Assembly (NCBI GenBank): GCA_002084875.1
Contig: NBMH01000040.1
Coordinates: 1-44,907 of the forward strand
DNA length: 44,907 nucleotides
Direction of reading: 5' to 3'
Source of the DNA: Anaerolineaceae bacterium 4572_78
GTDB lineage: Bacteria > Chloroflexota > Anaerolineae > 4572-78
Part shown: in pieces, positions 32,288-41,479 of the stretch
Position numbering within the stretch: the first letter of the stretch is position 1
How the letters are laid out: every line of letters starts with the position of its first letter
Notes under the pieces: model-generated
Seen by the model: only the letters and a program-made list of their open reading frames with translations
Told to the model about the DNA's origin: nothing
The model's database searches: none
Translations under genes and position numbers: made by a program

Positions 32288-33715
32288 TTAATCATGAGTA
32301 AAAACACTGACAATTGGATTCAAGGCTAAAGAGACCATCATACCGATTGTACCTGCTGAAGGAGAGGAATGGTCAGCAAAATAATAAAGCCCTAAAGTAA
32401 CAATCAGTCCAATAACAGAAGAACTAATTGCTCCCCATTTGGTGACCTTTTTGCTAAGTAGTCCCCAAACAAAGGGTCCTAAAAATGAGGCACCGATTGC
32501 TCCCCATGAAATTCCTAAAATAGTTACAATCGTTTGCGGCTTAAAATAAGCGATGATAACCGATAAGAAAACAAAAAGCCCGCTTGCAAAACGCATGAGC
32601 AAAGTTAGTTGTTCATCTGAGACATTCTTATTAATAAAACCAGCATAAAAATCTTTTACCAATGACGAAGAAGAAACTAACACTAATGCGGCTAGAGTTG
32701 ACATTGAAGCAGACATAACTAAAAGCAACATCAAAATTGATAGTGATTCAGGAATAACTTTGGTTAAAAGTTCAGGCATTAAGGCATCAAATATTGGTTT
32801 ACCGTCGCTAAATGCGGCGGGCGTGCTCGTAGGATTTAAGAAAATTCTAGTAGTTGCTCCTGTGAAATAAGCCACGCCACCGATTAGAATAGCAAAAATC
32901 GTAGAGGCTACCATGCCTTGCTGCACAGCCTGCTTATCCTTGATGGCATAAAATTTTTGAATCAACTGCGGCATGGCAAATGGAGCAATACTGGTTAAAA
33001 ATATGAGTGAAAATAATGCCCATAAGCCAGGCGGCCCAACAGCCTGTGTCAATTGCGAGTCAATCTCGGCTAATGAAATGGTAATCGCCCCTAAACCACC
33101 ACCAACAGAAACGGTACTAAAATACAGAACAATTACACTAACACTCATAATCATGCCAAAAATCATGTCAATCATAGCCATTGATTTGTACCCTCCCATG
33201 ACCAGATAAATGGCGGTGAATAGTCCCATGAAAATTAGCGAATACCAATATGGTATGCCAAAGTTAGAAGTGAACAGATATGACAAGCCAATGAATACGG
33301 CTGCTGAATAGGGAATCAAGAAAACAAAAATAACAATTGAGGCGTACAGTTTTAGAAATGGACTGTCGTATCGTTTCTCAAGAAATTCGCTCATAGTAGT
33401 AACATCATATTCTATAGACATTTTTTTAATTCGCCAGCCGAATATCCCCCACATACCTAAAACGCCGACTAAAGCATTAAAAACCGCTATCCAAAGTCCT
33501 GAATAGCCAAATCCCCAGCCCACTTTTCCAGCAAAACCAATAAACAGCACCGCTGAAAAATAAGCTGTACCATAAGAAAATGCGGACATCAAAGCACCCA
33601 CGTTCCCACCAGCTAAGAAAAAATCCTTAAACGATTTTGTTTTTCTAAAGCCGAATATACCAACTGCTATAATCATTATAGCGTAAAGAGAAAGTACAAT
33701 TATTCGTGCAATCAT
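32288..33715 (-). CDS. Sodium:solute symporter (SSS family)
   Basis: This 475-residue polytopic protein has about 13 membrane helices. SSS features are the early FFLAGGNVGALMSAFSYGTAYFSAV in helices 1-2 and GAVFIG-like unwound regions. YLVMGGYKSMAMIDMIFGMIM matches the SSS signature region, and MSASMSTLAALVLVSSS holds the Ser/Thr pair of the second sodium site. Such proteins import a small organic solute with sodium; the substrate (amino acid, pantothenate, monocarboxylate or sugar) cannot be told. It follows the GH3-like gene's upstream side as a separate unit, with a repeat element between them. Confidence 0.88.
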   Translation of the reverse strand: MIARIIVLSLYAIMIIAVGIFGFRKTKSFKDFFLAGGNVGALMSAFSYGTAYFSAVLFIGFAGKVGWGFGYSGLWIAVFNALVGVLGMWGIFGWRIKKMSIEYDVTTMSEFLEKRYDSPFLKLYASIVIFVFLIPYSAAVFIGLSYLFTSNFGIPYWYSLIFMGLFTAIYLVMGGYKSMAMIDMIFGMIMSVSVIVLYFSTVSVGGGLGAITISLAEIDSQLTQAVGPPGLWALFSLIFLTSIAPFAMPQLIQKFYAIKDKQAVQQGMVASTIFAILIGGVAYFTGATTRIFLNPTSTPAAFSDGKPIFDALMPELLTKVIPESLSILMLLLVMSASMSTLAALVLVSSSSLVKDFYAGFINKNVSDEQLTLLMRFASGLFVFLSVIIAYFKPQTIVTILGISWGAIGASFLGPFVWGLLSKKVTKWGAISSSVIGLIVTLGLYYFADHSSPSAGTIGMMVSLALNPIVSVFTHD

Positions 33716-33872
33716 TTTTTCACTCCTTCCATAGAAATATTTACGTTATCGAGATTAAAACACATATTCTATTGATGCCTTACATTCTACCTCAGTTCAT
33801 GCAATTACGCTAGTATTTAATCCCACATCAATAAGGACGATATATTTTTTGCTAAACCCATCAACACAATTT

Positions 33873-33900
33873 TGCTTAAATTCATAATTCGTTTATAATA
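33873..33900 (+). promoter_or_regulatory. Sigma70-type promoter for the unknown gene at 34000
   Basis: TTGCTT (33873-33878), 16-nt spacer, perfect TATAAT (33895-33900). It lies about 100 nt before the ATG, which has a GAGG box. Confidence 0.5.
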
Positions 33901-33999
33901 CAGTTTGCTTAACATTAGACCTACGGACAGACCAACACTGAACAGACGGAAAGCCTATTATACGCTACCCGCATGTCAGTCTGACAAATGAGGTAAAAG

Positions 34000-34869
34000 A
34001 TGGATGTTCCTTATCCCGATATTATTGGCGAATATACTGATGCTCCAACACGCAATGAAGTAAATGGCTTGCAATATGTTATTTTATATGAGCCTAAAGA
34101 AATCATTGGTGGTGAAGAGGCAACGGTTATCCTATACTTACAAAATTTATTGAATGTTCCCATGAAGGTAGCAATCAATGCTGTTGTTCCTAAAGTAGGG
34201 TTTCTTTTCAAGAAAGTCCCTTTTTTGCTGATAGATAGCGAAAAAATCGAATTGGAATTGAGTCCAGCAGAAGTAGGGATTTTGAATATTCCTGCAGTTG
34301 TCAGTAATAAAGGGGGAGTTAGTAAGCCCAATAAAATCGAGTTTCGTTTCAAGGTTAAACCGATTGGGCGACGCTCAAAAAGAGTTCGTACTCCCGTCAA
34401 AACCAGTTTAATCCCAGCCTATTTGATTGATGACCCCGTCGGCTTAAATTTAGTCGGTGTTTTAGGAGCTTCTTACAAAATCAACAAAAAAGGTAAAAAG
34501 CATGTCTTAGAAATACCTGTGGCAAGCAACCGTGAATCAGACCCATCCGATGAAGTTGAGACATTTATGTACCAGCTTTTGTGGACAATGGATGATTACG
34601 AGCGATTGATTGAAGCTCACAATATCATTAATGAACAGCGAGACAATATCATTCCAGTCTTAAATTTGGAATCGGTTTTTGCCATGATGTATGTCGAGGG
34701 CAAAAACCGATTTGACAATGTGGGATTACCGTTACGTGTGGGTGAGGCTATTGCCTTAGGAAAATTGTTAGCACATGCCGCTACATTTTTCCTGGAAAAG
34801 CCCGATATGCAAGATGCAGTTCTTCGCCCTGTTTGGAACAATGCCCTGCGAAAAAAAATATTTCATTAA
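34000..34869 (+). CDS. Unknown protein, N-terminal segment (frameshifted gene)
   Basis: No family is recognised. The start has GAGGTAAAAG before ATG. Residues about 15-130 look like a beta-sandwich (YVILYEPKEIIGGEEATVIL, ELELSPAEVGILNIPAVVSN). A mixed region follows, then a helical region from about 180 (VETFMYQLLWTMDDYERLIE). The frame ends at 34869, just after an A8 run (34851-34858). With one more A it would continue as KNISLSDPLQVMRQAGF. The whole gene 34000-35226 would encode about 408 residues. The disrupted order argues for a decaying gene, a homopolymer error, or slippage at A8. Confidence 0.6.
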   Translation: MDVPYPDIIGEYTDAPTRNEVNGLQYVILYEPKEIIGGEEATVILYLQNLLNVPMKVAINAVVPKVGFLFKKVPFLLIDSEKIELELSPAEVGILNIPAVVSNKGGVSKPNKIEFRFKVKPIGRRSKRVRTPVKTSLIPAYLIDDPVGLNLVGVLGASYKINKKGKKHVLEIPVASNRESDPSDEVETFMYQLLWTMDDYERLIEAHNIINEQRDNIIPVLNLESVFAMMYVEGKNRFDNVGLPLRVGEAIALGKLLAHAATFFLEKPDMQDAVLRPVWNNALRKKIFH

Positions 34870-35093
34870 GTGACCCATTGCAAGTTATGCGTCAAGCTGG
34901 ATTTCAGCACATTCTCCGTTTGGCAATGGCACTCAGTTTTCGGTTTATTGCCAATGCAAATGGGGGAAAGCAACCATGGATGAAGGAAGACCGTCGGACA
35001 TTGATTGAATATATTTCTGAAACGTTAGAAACTGGTGATGCCATTAATGTTGGGAGCCATGAGCGTGATGTGGCAAGTTCGTTTGCCTGGTGA
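34833..35093 (+). pseudogene. Unknown protein, middle segment of frameshifted gene
   Basis: From about 34850 this frame carries the continuation SLSDPLQVMRQAGFQHILRL and then RRTLIEYISETLETGDAINV, a helical stretch. It has no ribosome site of its own. It ends at 35093, where a third frame takes over, so a second indel lies near 35060-35080. Confidence 0.55.
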
Positions 35094-35226
35094 AAATCCT
35101 GGGCATACATTAAAACTCATCCAGAAGGCACGAGAGGAACGGATTGAACTTTTTAGCAGTGAAGGGACTGCTGAAGCTAATCAGTTATTTGACCAGATGT
35201 TGGAGCGAGCCATTCGACAATGGTAA
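35035..35226 (+). pseudogene. Unknown protein, C-terminal segment of frameshifted gene
   Basis: From about 35070 the frame reads WQVRLPGENPGHTLKLIQKA and EANQLFDQMLERAIRQW, a helical ending that fits the preceding segment. It has no start signal. It ends 4 bp before a dispersed repeat at 35230. Confidence 0.55.
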
Positions 35227-35229
35227 TAT

Positions 35230-35277
35230 GGAGGGTCAAAGCTTGCTTTGGTTAGACCAGACCTGTCAGGTCTGGTC
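35230..35277. repeat. Dispersed repeat modules A and B (short form)
   Basis: GGAGGGTCAAAGCTTGCTTT is followed by a perfect 23-nt palindrome at 35255-35277 (GACCAGACCTG T CAGGTCTGGTC). Confidence 0.75.
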
Positions 35278-35329
35278 ATTGCCCATGTGAGTGAAAACAC
35301 TCATATTCTCCTGCTTTGTCTACAAAAAT

Positions 35330-36085
35330 ATGATAGAAAAATTACAATATTACATCAAAGGACAAGCACATAATTTACCTGTCTATATTCTAGAACAGGC
35401 AATTTTAGCAACTTGCGGCTGGCTACCGAGTTTAGTTGGTATTGGCATAAGAGCCATCGCTTATCGGTTGATTATGAATATAAATGGCATGCCTGCCATC
35501 GAACCTAATGTGCGGATTGCTCATGCAGGGAATATTCATTTAAGTAACGGTGTTTATTTGGATAACGGTGTTTATCTGCATGCCACTCCAAACGGAATCC
35601 GCATTGGGGATAACACATTTATCATGCATCATACCACTCTCCATGTATTCAACTTTCGAGGCTTGCCTAATGCTGGTATCACAATTGGCTCAAATTGTTT
35701 TTTCGGTGAGTTCAATGTAATTCGTGGGCAAGGTGGAGTCACTATTGGGAATGATGTTTATACTGGACCGATGGTGCAGATTGTGGCAATTAACCATGTG
35801 TTTAACAACCCTGATTTGCCTATCCGCGAGCAAGGGATTATTGCTCAAGGGATTAACATTGAAGATGACGTGTGGCTAGGGGCGGGAGTAATTGTGGTTG
35901 ATGGGGTTACTATTGGTAAGGGAAGCGTCATCGGGGCAGGGTCAGTTGTGACAAAAAATATTCCAGCCTATAGCATCGCCATCGGCACACCCGCTAAAAA
36001 AATAAAAGACCGTCGAGATTTAACTAGCGATGATACTATCGCTGATATATTTTTTGGTAAGTTAGAAGATATAAAAAAAACATGA
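35330..36085 (+). CDS. Left-handed beta-helix acyltransferase (hexapeptide repeat)
   Basis: Many hexapeptide turns are visible from residue about 65 (VRIAHAGNIHLSNGVYLDNG, VTIGNDVYTGPMV, VWLGAGVIVVDGVTIGKGSV, IGAGSVVTKNIPAYSIAIGTPAKKI), typical of sugar O-acetyltransferases of the maa/WbbJ type. A conserved INHVFNNPDLPI loop supplies the catalytic His. The N-terminal about 45 residues are helical and partly hydrophobic. I use ATG 35330; a GTG at 35291 is in frame, but neither has a ribosome site. It overlaps the ResB-like start by 4 nt (ATGA). It likely acetylates envelope glycan. Confidence 0.82.
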   Translation: MIEKLQYYIKGQAHNLPVYILEQAILATCGWLPSLVGIGIRAIAYRLIMNINGMPAIEPNVRIAHAGNIHLSNGVYLDNGVYLHATPNGIRIGDNTFIMHHTTLHVFNFRGLPNAGITIGSNCFFGEFNVIRGQGGVTIGNDVYTGPMVQIVAINHVFNNPDLPIREQGIIAQGINIEDDVWLGAGVIVVDGVTIGKGSVIGAGSVVTKNIPAYSIAIGTPAKKIKDRRDLTSDDTIADIFFGKLEDIKKT

Positions 36086-37425
36086 CTCATCAATCTCAAT
36101 CAGAAATTACAAATCCAAAATCATCATTATCATTAACTACAATTTGGGCTATTGTTCGTTCACCTGAAATGTATGCCATGTCACTTATACTATTGACAGT
36201 AGCTTTAATACTTTCAGCTATCATTCCCCAGCAACCACTAAATTCTACCCTTCCGACTGATTTTAACATATTCACTACTTTGGGTTTATTCCAAATTTAT
36301 CATACCGCTTGGCTTTGGTTGCCTATAGCTTGGCTCGTGTTTGTGAGCATGATTGTTTTGGCTGATATAACTCCGTTATTATTGTCATACATGCGAAGTA
36401 AAGAGAATCAACTCAAACCGTCGTTTCGTCACCCGATTATTCGATATCTTAACAAAAGTTTACGTATTCCTGCCCCTAAAGATTCAGGGCAATCCGCCAA
36501 CGAAAATGAAGCCCTTGAACATTTACATGCTATCCTGAACAATTATGACTATCATGTTTATTCAAACGAACACGACTCAAAGCAAATATATATCCGTTAT
36601 CCTAGACATTGGCTCGCTCCAATTTTTGTCATTGTGGGTATCTTAGTCATTTTGTTGGGGTGCATCATTCAATCATTATTGGGTGTTAGCAAACAACAAA
36701 TTATTACCACAGATGAATCCCAACTTAGACAAGTCGCCAATCATGATGTGCGTATTATCAATTTCATGCCAAAGTTTGACCGATTTGGTAATGTCTTGAG
36801 TGGGGATATCACTGTGAATGTTGATAATGAGCAAGATATTACATGGAAACTACATCATCCTAGTCTGTTTGCCAATCATTGGATTATCCCTACTGAAATG
36901 ATTCCTTATGCCGAAGTGGAACTTGTCCAAGATGAAAAATCACCAGAAGTTATTGCACTAGAGTTTTCGTCAACGACAGCACCAGTTTTTTTTCTCGACC
37001 GCCAAAAACATATAACCTTTGAATTACGATATATCGCAAACTCAAATGCTCCTCTCTATCGGCTTAATATTATGGGGTATCCCGAAGAATTATCGTATCC
37101 TCCTCCAATCGTACATCAAGGGCAAATATTTTTTATCCCTAGTATTGGCTTGAAAGGTGAGGTGATATTTGGAAAAAATAAATTTCTTGTGAAAATCTAT
37201 CGTTTGCCAGGTATAATATTCATTTTAATAGGTGTAATTGTTTTATTCATCGGCATGGTGATGTTGGTTTTATCACCGCCTAGCATTGTTCGGTTAGACG
37301 TAATTAACAAAGGGCGTGGTAGTTGGATTATGATTGAAACAGAAACATTAGGTACGATGCCATCTTTTGTTACCCAATTGGATAATGCATTGGTGTTACC
37401 TACCATGACGGAGTCCCATGATTAA
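36082..37425 (+). CDS. ResB-like cytochrome c assembly protein
   Basis: This 447-residue membrane protein has the ResB/CcsB plan. A pair of N-terminal helices (about 32-50 and 70-95, with the family phrase AIIPQQP between them) and a third helix at about 175-200 precede a large extracytoplasmic domain. A last helix lies at about 372-398, with a short tail after it. ResB/CcsB with CcsA/ResC forms the System II synthetase that moves heme out and attaches it to CXXCH motifs. Its neighbour (8-nt overlap) is CcsA-like, and the multiheme cytochrome at 23329 is a natural client. Confidence 0.75.
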   Translation: MTHQSQSEITNPKSSLSLTTIWAIVRSPEMYAMSLILLTVALILSAIIPQQPLNSTLPTDFNIFTTLGLFQIYHTAWLWLPIAWLVFVSMIVLADITPLLLSYMRSKENQLKPSFRHPIIRYLNKSLRIPAPKDSGQSANENEALEHLHAILNNYDYHVYSNEHDSKQIYIRYPRHWLAPIFVIVGILVILLGCIIQSLLGVSKQQIITTDESQLRQVANHDVRIINFMPKFDRFGNVLSGDITVNVDNEQDITWKLHHPSLFANHWIIPTEMIPYAEVELVQDEKSPEVIALEFSSTTAPVFFLDRQKHITFELRYIANSNAPLYRLNIMGYPEELSYPPPIVHQGQIFFIPSIGLKGEVIFGKNKFLVKIYRLPGIIFILIGVIVLFIGMVMLVLSPPSIVRLDVINKGRGSWIMIETETLGTMPSFVTQLDNALVLPTMTESHD

Positions 37426-38137
37426 CTTTGCTAATCTCCTGACGATAATGTTCATACTACTCATCGGATTCACATCATTTCGTTTGTGGAATGTACAAAA
37501 AAATAGACCGTATTCAACCAATCTGCTAGAAAACAGCATTGGATTAAGCATGCTAATTTTATATCTATACCACAAACTACCGCATGTCGGTTTAGTGGGA
37601 GTGGTCTTATTTTTAGGTGTAGCAATATATCAGACTTGGACAACATCCCCTCATTTGGGTTTAGAATCCTTATGGTTCGCGGCACTACTCGGACATAGTT
37701 TTATTGTAGTAGGAATTGCAGGTTTATATTGGCTAATGATATTGGCGTTTTTGACACATATACAGGGAAAATACCCTATCCCAGCCCTCCCCGCTCATGA
37801 AGATGGAGTCGGAGTCCCCACCCCAACCCTCCCCTTTGAAGGAGAGGGAGTCGGAGCAAAACTGTTGCAACTGAAATCAGATGTATGGGGTATCGTCATG
37901 GACAAATTGCAAACGGGTACCACAATCATTATTTTTGTGGGAAGTTGTTTGTTGATACTCCGCAGTTGGTGGGGCTGGGGTGGAGATTTACGATTGGCAA
38001 GTGTATTAACTGCCTTTCTTACATCACTCATTGCGGCATGGTGGTTACGATTTATTATCAGAGTGCGTCCAAGATTGCAACTTTTTGTAATACTACTAGC
38101 ATTTATAATTGCTTTGCTTGTCTTAAGTATGATATAA
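37418..38137 (+). CDS. Small CcsA/ResC-like cytochrome c assembly membrane protein
   Basis: This 239-residue, six- or seven-helix protein starts 8 nt inside the resB-like gene. The segment RSWWGWGGDLRLASVLTAFL resembles a shortened tryptophan-rich WWD heme-handling motif of CcsA, but the usual WGxYWxWDPKE is not complete. Its role is thus supported mainly by context. A 24-residue stretch (about 123-146, with PTPTLPFEGEGVG) is coded by an inserted C/G-tract repeat. The protein is shorter than typical CcsA (about 300 residues). Confidence 0.6.
   Translation: MINFANLLTIMFILLIGFTSFRLWNVQKNRPYSTNLLENSIGLSMLILYLYHKLPHVGLVGVVLFLGVAIYQTWTTSPHLGLESLWFAALLGHSFIVVGIAGLYWLMILAFLTHIQGKYPIPALPAHEDGVGVPTPTLPFEGEGVGAKLLQLKSDVWGIVMDKLQTGTTIIIFVGSCLLILRSWWGWGGDLRLASVLTAFLTSLIAAWWLRFIIRVRPRLQLFVILLAFIIALLVLSMI
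37785..37856 (+). repeat. Dispersed C/G-tract repeat inserted in frame inside a coding gene
   Basis: CCCTCCCCGCTCATGAAGATG then GGAGTCGGAG, and CCCCAACCCTCCCCTTTGAAG then GAGAGGGAGTCGGAG form an imperfect inverted and direct repeat like the intergenic tracts. It adds a hydrophilic loop without breaking the reading frame. Confidence 0.65.
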
Positions 38138-38210
38138 TTTTTTGTTTGGAAATAGGGATGGAAAGCCTAAGATGAAAACCATGCCAAAGATGTAACCGTT
38201 TACTCCCTAG

Positions 38211-38333
38211 GGCTGTTCAATGCTAGTTGTACGGCCGTACGGGGGTCATACGCCTGCTATACTAAAAACGGGCACAAAGTAACATTTTCATGAAGATATC
38301 TTACTGGAGCGTCAAAGCTTGCTTTGACAGTCA
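38211..38333. repeat. Chimeric repeat: palindrome remnant, conserved 39-mer and module A
   Basis: CAATGCTAGTTGTA with TACGGCCGTACG (as at 9381-9419), then the 39-mer 38258-38296 (as at 32133), then GGAGCGTCAAAGCTTGCTTT at 38306. It fills the 277-bp gap between convergent genes. No gene was seen. Confidence 0.75.
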
Positions 38334-38414
38334 AGACAAGAAGTGCGACCACATGATTGAACAGACCTGGGTCTACTAACGAGAAAAGTTGAACTTCCAA
38401 ATTATCAACAAACG

Positions 38415-39839
38415 TTAATTATTTTCGATAAACTCAAATCCCTTTTCGAGAGCATGTATATTTAAGTCTATCAGGTGTTTCTTTTTAATTGCTTTTGGCA
38501 AAGTTTGAATCAGAGCTTCTTTTGCCATGATTTTGGTTTTTGCCAAGTACACACCAGCCATAACCGTATTGGCACACCTGATATTACCTAAACTTTCGGC
38601 AATCCCTGTAGCTGGTACGGCAAGTATTTCAACATCATCACGAGTTGGTTGTACATCAATGATAGTTGAGTCATACATGATGATGCCGCCAGGCTTTACA
38701 TCACCTTCAAACTTTTCAAGTGAAGGACGATTGAAAGCTACTAACAAATCAGGATTACTAACGGTAGGCGAGCCAATTTCTTTATCAGAAATATTGACAA
38801 AACAATAAGCTGTACCACCGCGCATTTCAGGTCCATAAGAAGGAATCCAACTAGAGTTAAAACCTTGTTCCATAGCTGCATTGGCAAGCATTGTTCCAAG
38901 TGATAGGACACCTTGTCCTCCAAACCCTGCAAATTTCATGGATGGATTTTTGTATCTATCTTCGGGATTTGTCGGATAATGTTCGGATGGTTTAATGTCA
39001 GTCCCCAACACTTCTTGGATTTCTTTGGAGGTTACGGTTTTCTTTTCTTTGATGATTGGCTCTCGTGTTTTGATTTCATCCCGCAACACCCCCACTTTGT
39101 AATACGCTCCCATGTTTTCCTTCATCCATTCGAGGGATTGAGCTGGTGTAAGTTTCCAGCCCGAAGGACATGGAGACATGATTTCACAGAATGTAAAGCC
39201 TTTACCTTCCATTTGAGCTTTAAGTGCCTTTTTGATAGAGCGTTTCGCTTTATTTCTGCTACTCGTATCCCACAGAGCAGTTCGTTCCACATAAACAGGA
39301 GCCGTCAGGGCTGCTATCAATTCAGACACTTTCATGGGATAACCTTCGTTTTCGATGGCTCTCCCGCGTGGTGTTGTTGATGATTTCATACCTACTAATG
39401 TGGTTGGGGCAACTTGACCACCTGTCATGCCATAAATAGCATTGTTTACAAACACAACCGTAATTTGTTCACCGCGATTTGCTGCTTGGATAATATTGTT
39501 TCCACCAATAGCGGCTAAATCTCCATCGCCTTGATACGAAATAACAATAGCATGAGGATGAGCCCGTTTGAGTGCGGTGGCAACGGCGGGAGCCCTACCA
39601 TGTGCTACTTGAATATTTCCCAAATCAAAGTAATAATATATAAAAACTGAACATCCGACAGGGCTTACAATAATTGTCCTATCTTGAATGCCCAGTTCAT
39701 CAATTGCTTCTGCAACATATTTATGAATATTGCCATGGCCACAACCAGGACAATAATGTGTATTCATCTTGTCTTCGCCTGGTTTCCTGTCATAGACAGC
39801 ATAAAACGAATCCGATTTCTTTAATATTTTATTTGCCAT
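38415..39839 (-). CDS. 2-oxoacid:ferredoxin oxidoreductase, beta and gamma subunits fused
   Basis: Residues about 1-290 are the thiamine-diphosphate beta subunit: YCPGCGHG, and the TPP motif GDGDLAAIGGNNIIQAANRG with NNAIYGMTGGQ. From about 320 the gamma subunit follows (KFAGFGGQGVLSLGTMLANA, PSYGPEMRGGTAYC). With the alpha subunit and ferredoxin it would convert a 2-oxoacid and CoA to acyl-CoA, CO2 and reduced ferredoxin; Kor or Vor type (2-oxoglutarate or branched-chain) is likely by subunit plan. I take ATG 39839, after CGGAGG, not the longer frame to 39935. It is the last gene of the operon. The beta-gamma fusion is a noted variant. Confidence 0.9.
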   Translation of the reverse strand: MANKILKKSDSFYAVYDRKPGEDKMNTHYCPGCGHGNIHKYVAEAIDELGIQDRTIIVSPVGCSVFIYYYFDLGNIQVAHGRAPAVATALKRAHPHAIVISYQGDGDLAAIGGNNIIQAANRGEQITVVFVNNAIYGMTGGQVAPTTLVGMKSSTTPRGRAIENEGYPMKVSELIAALTAPVYVERTALWDTSSRNKAKRSIKKALKAQMEGKGFTFCEIMSPCPSGWKLTPAQSLEWMKENMGAYYKVGVLRDEIKTREPIIKEKKTVTSKEIQEVLGTDIKPSEHYPTNPEDRYKNPSMKFAGFGGQGVLSLGTMLANAAMEQGFNSSWIPSYGPEMRGGTAYCFVNISDKEIGSPTVSNPDLLVAFNRPSLEKFEGDVKPGGIIMYDSTIIDVQPTRDDVEILAVPATGIAESLGNIRCANTVMAGVYLAKTKIMAKEALIQTLPKAIKKKHLIDLNIHALEKGFEFIENN

Positions 39840-39879
39840 TCTTACCTCCGAGTTAATTTCATGATATAGGTTTAAAATG

Positions 39880-40932
39880 TTATTTAATGAACGCTTTTTC
39901 AAAACCTTCGAAAACTTCTTCAATTGATGGCACATATCCGCCCATTCGAGTATACAAACGAACTGGTTTTAATTCACCGACAGCTAGTCGTACATCATCA
40001 ACCATTTGTCCGTTTGATAATTCTGTGACGAAATAGCCTTTTATATTTTCCCTATAACTTCGCAACTTTGCTTTAGGGAATGGGAATAAGGATATAGGTC
40101 TAACAAGACCAAGTTTAATGCCTTTTTCCCTAGCAGTATCAACAACACTTCGCATGATTCTTGACATAATTCCATAAGCTACGCCAATATATTCAGCATC
40201 GTCGGTTCTATATTCATCAAATCTAATCTCGTTTTTTTCGATTTCAGCAAATTTATTTTGAAGATTTTGATTATGTGCCTCAAGTTCTGCTGGTTCAAGA
40301 TAGATTGAATTGATAAGATTTTTCCGTGTTTCCTTCGTAGCATGTAATGCCCAAGAACTCTTGTCAATTTTCATCTCGACAGGTTCAGGATATTCAACAG
40401 GCTCCATCATCTGTCCTATATAACCATCTGCTAAAACACAGGCAACGGCTCGATATTTATCAGCTAATTCAAAGGCAAGCATGGTCAAATTGCACATTTC
40501 TTGAGCTGAATTGGGAGCAAGAACGATTAACTTATAATTGCCATGCCCACCACCTTTCACAATTTGATTGTAATCAGATTGTTCGGGGGCGATTGAACCT
40601 AAGCCTGGACCCGCTCGCATGATATCAACAAGTACGACAGGTAATTCTGAACTGGCTGCATAAGAAATACCTTCTTGCTTAAGTGAAACACCTGGACTTG
40701 AGGAAGCGGTCATTGTCCTCTCGCCAGCGGCGGCAGCCCCGTAAGTCATTTGAATAGCGGCGATTTCACTTTCTGCTTGTAAAAACACTCTACCAACGGA
40801 TGGAAAAAATTTTGCTGCCGCCTCTGCAATTTCGCTGGCAGGCGTGATTGGATAACCATAAAATGATTGACAACCCGCTAATATAGCACCCTTTACTACG
40901 GCTTCATTTCCTTTTATAAATTCTTTTGCCAT
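39880..40932 (-). CDS. 2-oxoacid:ferredoxin oxidoreductase alpha subunit (KorA/VorB-like)
   Basis: This 350-residue protein starts [20 protein letters not shown] with [12 protein letters not shown], the typical pyrimidine-binding N-terminus. [20 protein letters not shown] holds the conserved Glu that activates TPP in the partner, and [15 protein letters not shown] and [11 protein letters not shown] follow. The C-terminal domain has [17 protein letters not shown]. It pairs with the fused beta-gamma subunit 40 bp downstream and a ferredoxin 46 bp upstream. A GGAGAAAC ribosome site precedes the ATG. Confidence 0.92.
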   Translation of the reverse strand: MAKEFIKGNEAVVKGAILAGCQSFYGYPITPASEIAEAAAKFFPSVGRVFLQAESEIAAIQMTYGAAAAGERTMTASSSPGVSLKQEGISYAASSELPVVLVDIMRAGPGLGSIAPEQSDYNQIVKGGGHGNYKLIVLAPNSAQEMCNLTMLAFELADKYRAVACVLADGYIGQMMEPVEYPEPVEMKIDKSSWALHATKETRKNLINSIYLEPAELEAHNQNLQNKFAEIEKNEIRFDEYRTDDAEYIGVAYGIMSRIMRSVVDTAREKGIKLGLVRPISLFPFPKAKLRSYRENIKGYFVTELSNGQMVDDVRLAVGELKPVRLYTRMGGYVPSIEEVFEGFEKAFIK

Positions 40933-40978
40933 TGTTTCTCCTTTTTGTAAACTTTAATAATTAAATATATGTGATATA

Positions 40979-41215
40979 TTATTCAACTACCGCACCTTTT
41001 TTGTAAACGATAATTGCTCCAGGTTCAGGACATGCATAAAAACATATACCACATCCCGTACAACCTTCACCTTTATACTCTACAGGGTGATACCCTTTTG
41101 TATTGAACGATGATAGCTGTATAATCACATCTTTTGGACAAGCAATAATACAAAGGGTACAGCCCTTACATTGGTCATGTTCAACAACGATTTTAGCTTC
41201 TTCTAAAACTGCCAT
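40979..41215 (-). CDS. 2x[4Fe-4S] ferredoxin subunit of the oxidoreductase (KorD/VorD-like)
   Basis: This 78-residue protein has two cluster motifs, CKGCTLCIIACP (about 17-28) and CTGCGICFYACPEPG (about 54-68), the CXXCXXCXXXCP spacing of delta subunits. It would pass electrons from TPP chemistry to free ferredoxin. It is the first gene of the three-gene operon, with an AAAGGAAAAAG ribosome site. Confidence 0.92.
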   Translation of the reverse strand: MAVLEEAKIVVEHDQCKGCTLCIIACPKDVIIQLSSFNTKGYHPVEYKGEGCTGCGICFYACPEPGAIIVYKKGAVVE

Positions 41216-41310
41216 ACTTTTTCCTTTCTTAAATAAGATTAATTGATTAAATTAAAATAGCCTTGAAGCAATTTCGAGGCTATTAGTTCAAGCCGACAAG
41301 CCGACTTGGT

Positions 41311-41340
41311 TAATCATATTTCGCCTTCGAAATTTGATTA
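41311..41340. repeat. 13-bp inverted repeat with CCTT loop
   Basis: TAATCATATTTCG and CGAAATTTGATTA pair with one mismatch. It lies between two minus-strand genes, about 140 nt after the cyclase stop and 95 nt before the ferredoxin start. It may end cyclase transcripts or regulate the operon, but no T-run is present. Confidence 0.55.
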
Positions 41341-41479
41341 CAGACGTAAGTATAAACTACTTAAATTATTTACCGTTACCATTGTACATGCCCCAATTCT
41401 CATTGTCAATAAATGTAGATGGGGTAGGCGTATTTCAATTTGGTAGTGTGATGTTGAAACCGTTGGTACTCCATATTTA

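Noticed and set aside
33901..33999. Riboswitch upstream of the gene at 34000
   Set aside because: About 100 nt of leader without recognisable conserved riboswitch motifs or a convincing terminator/antiterminator pair.
39840..39935. 32-residue N-terminal extension of the KorB-KorC fusion
   Set aside because: It overlaps the KorA stop region; CGGAGG directly before ATG 39839 marks the start.
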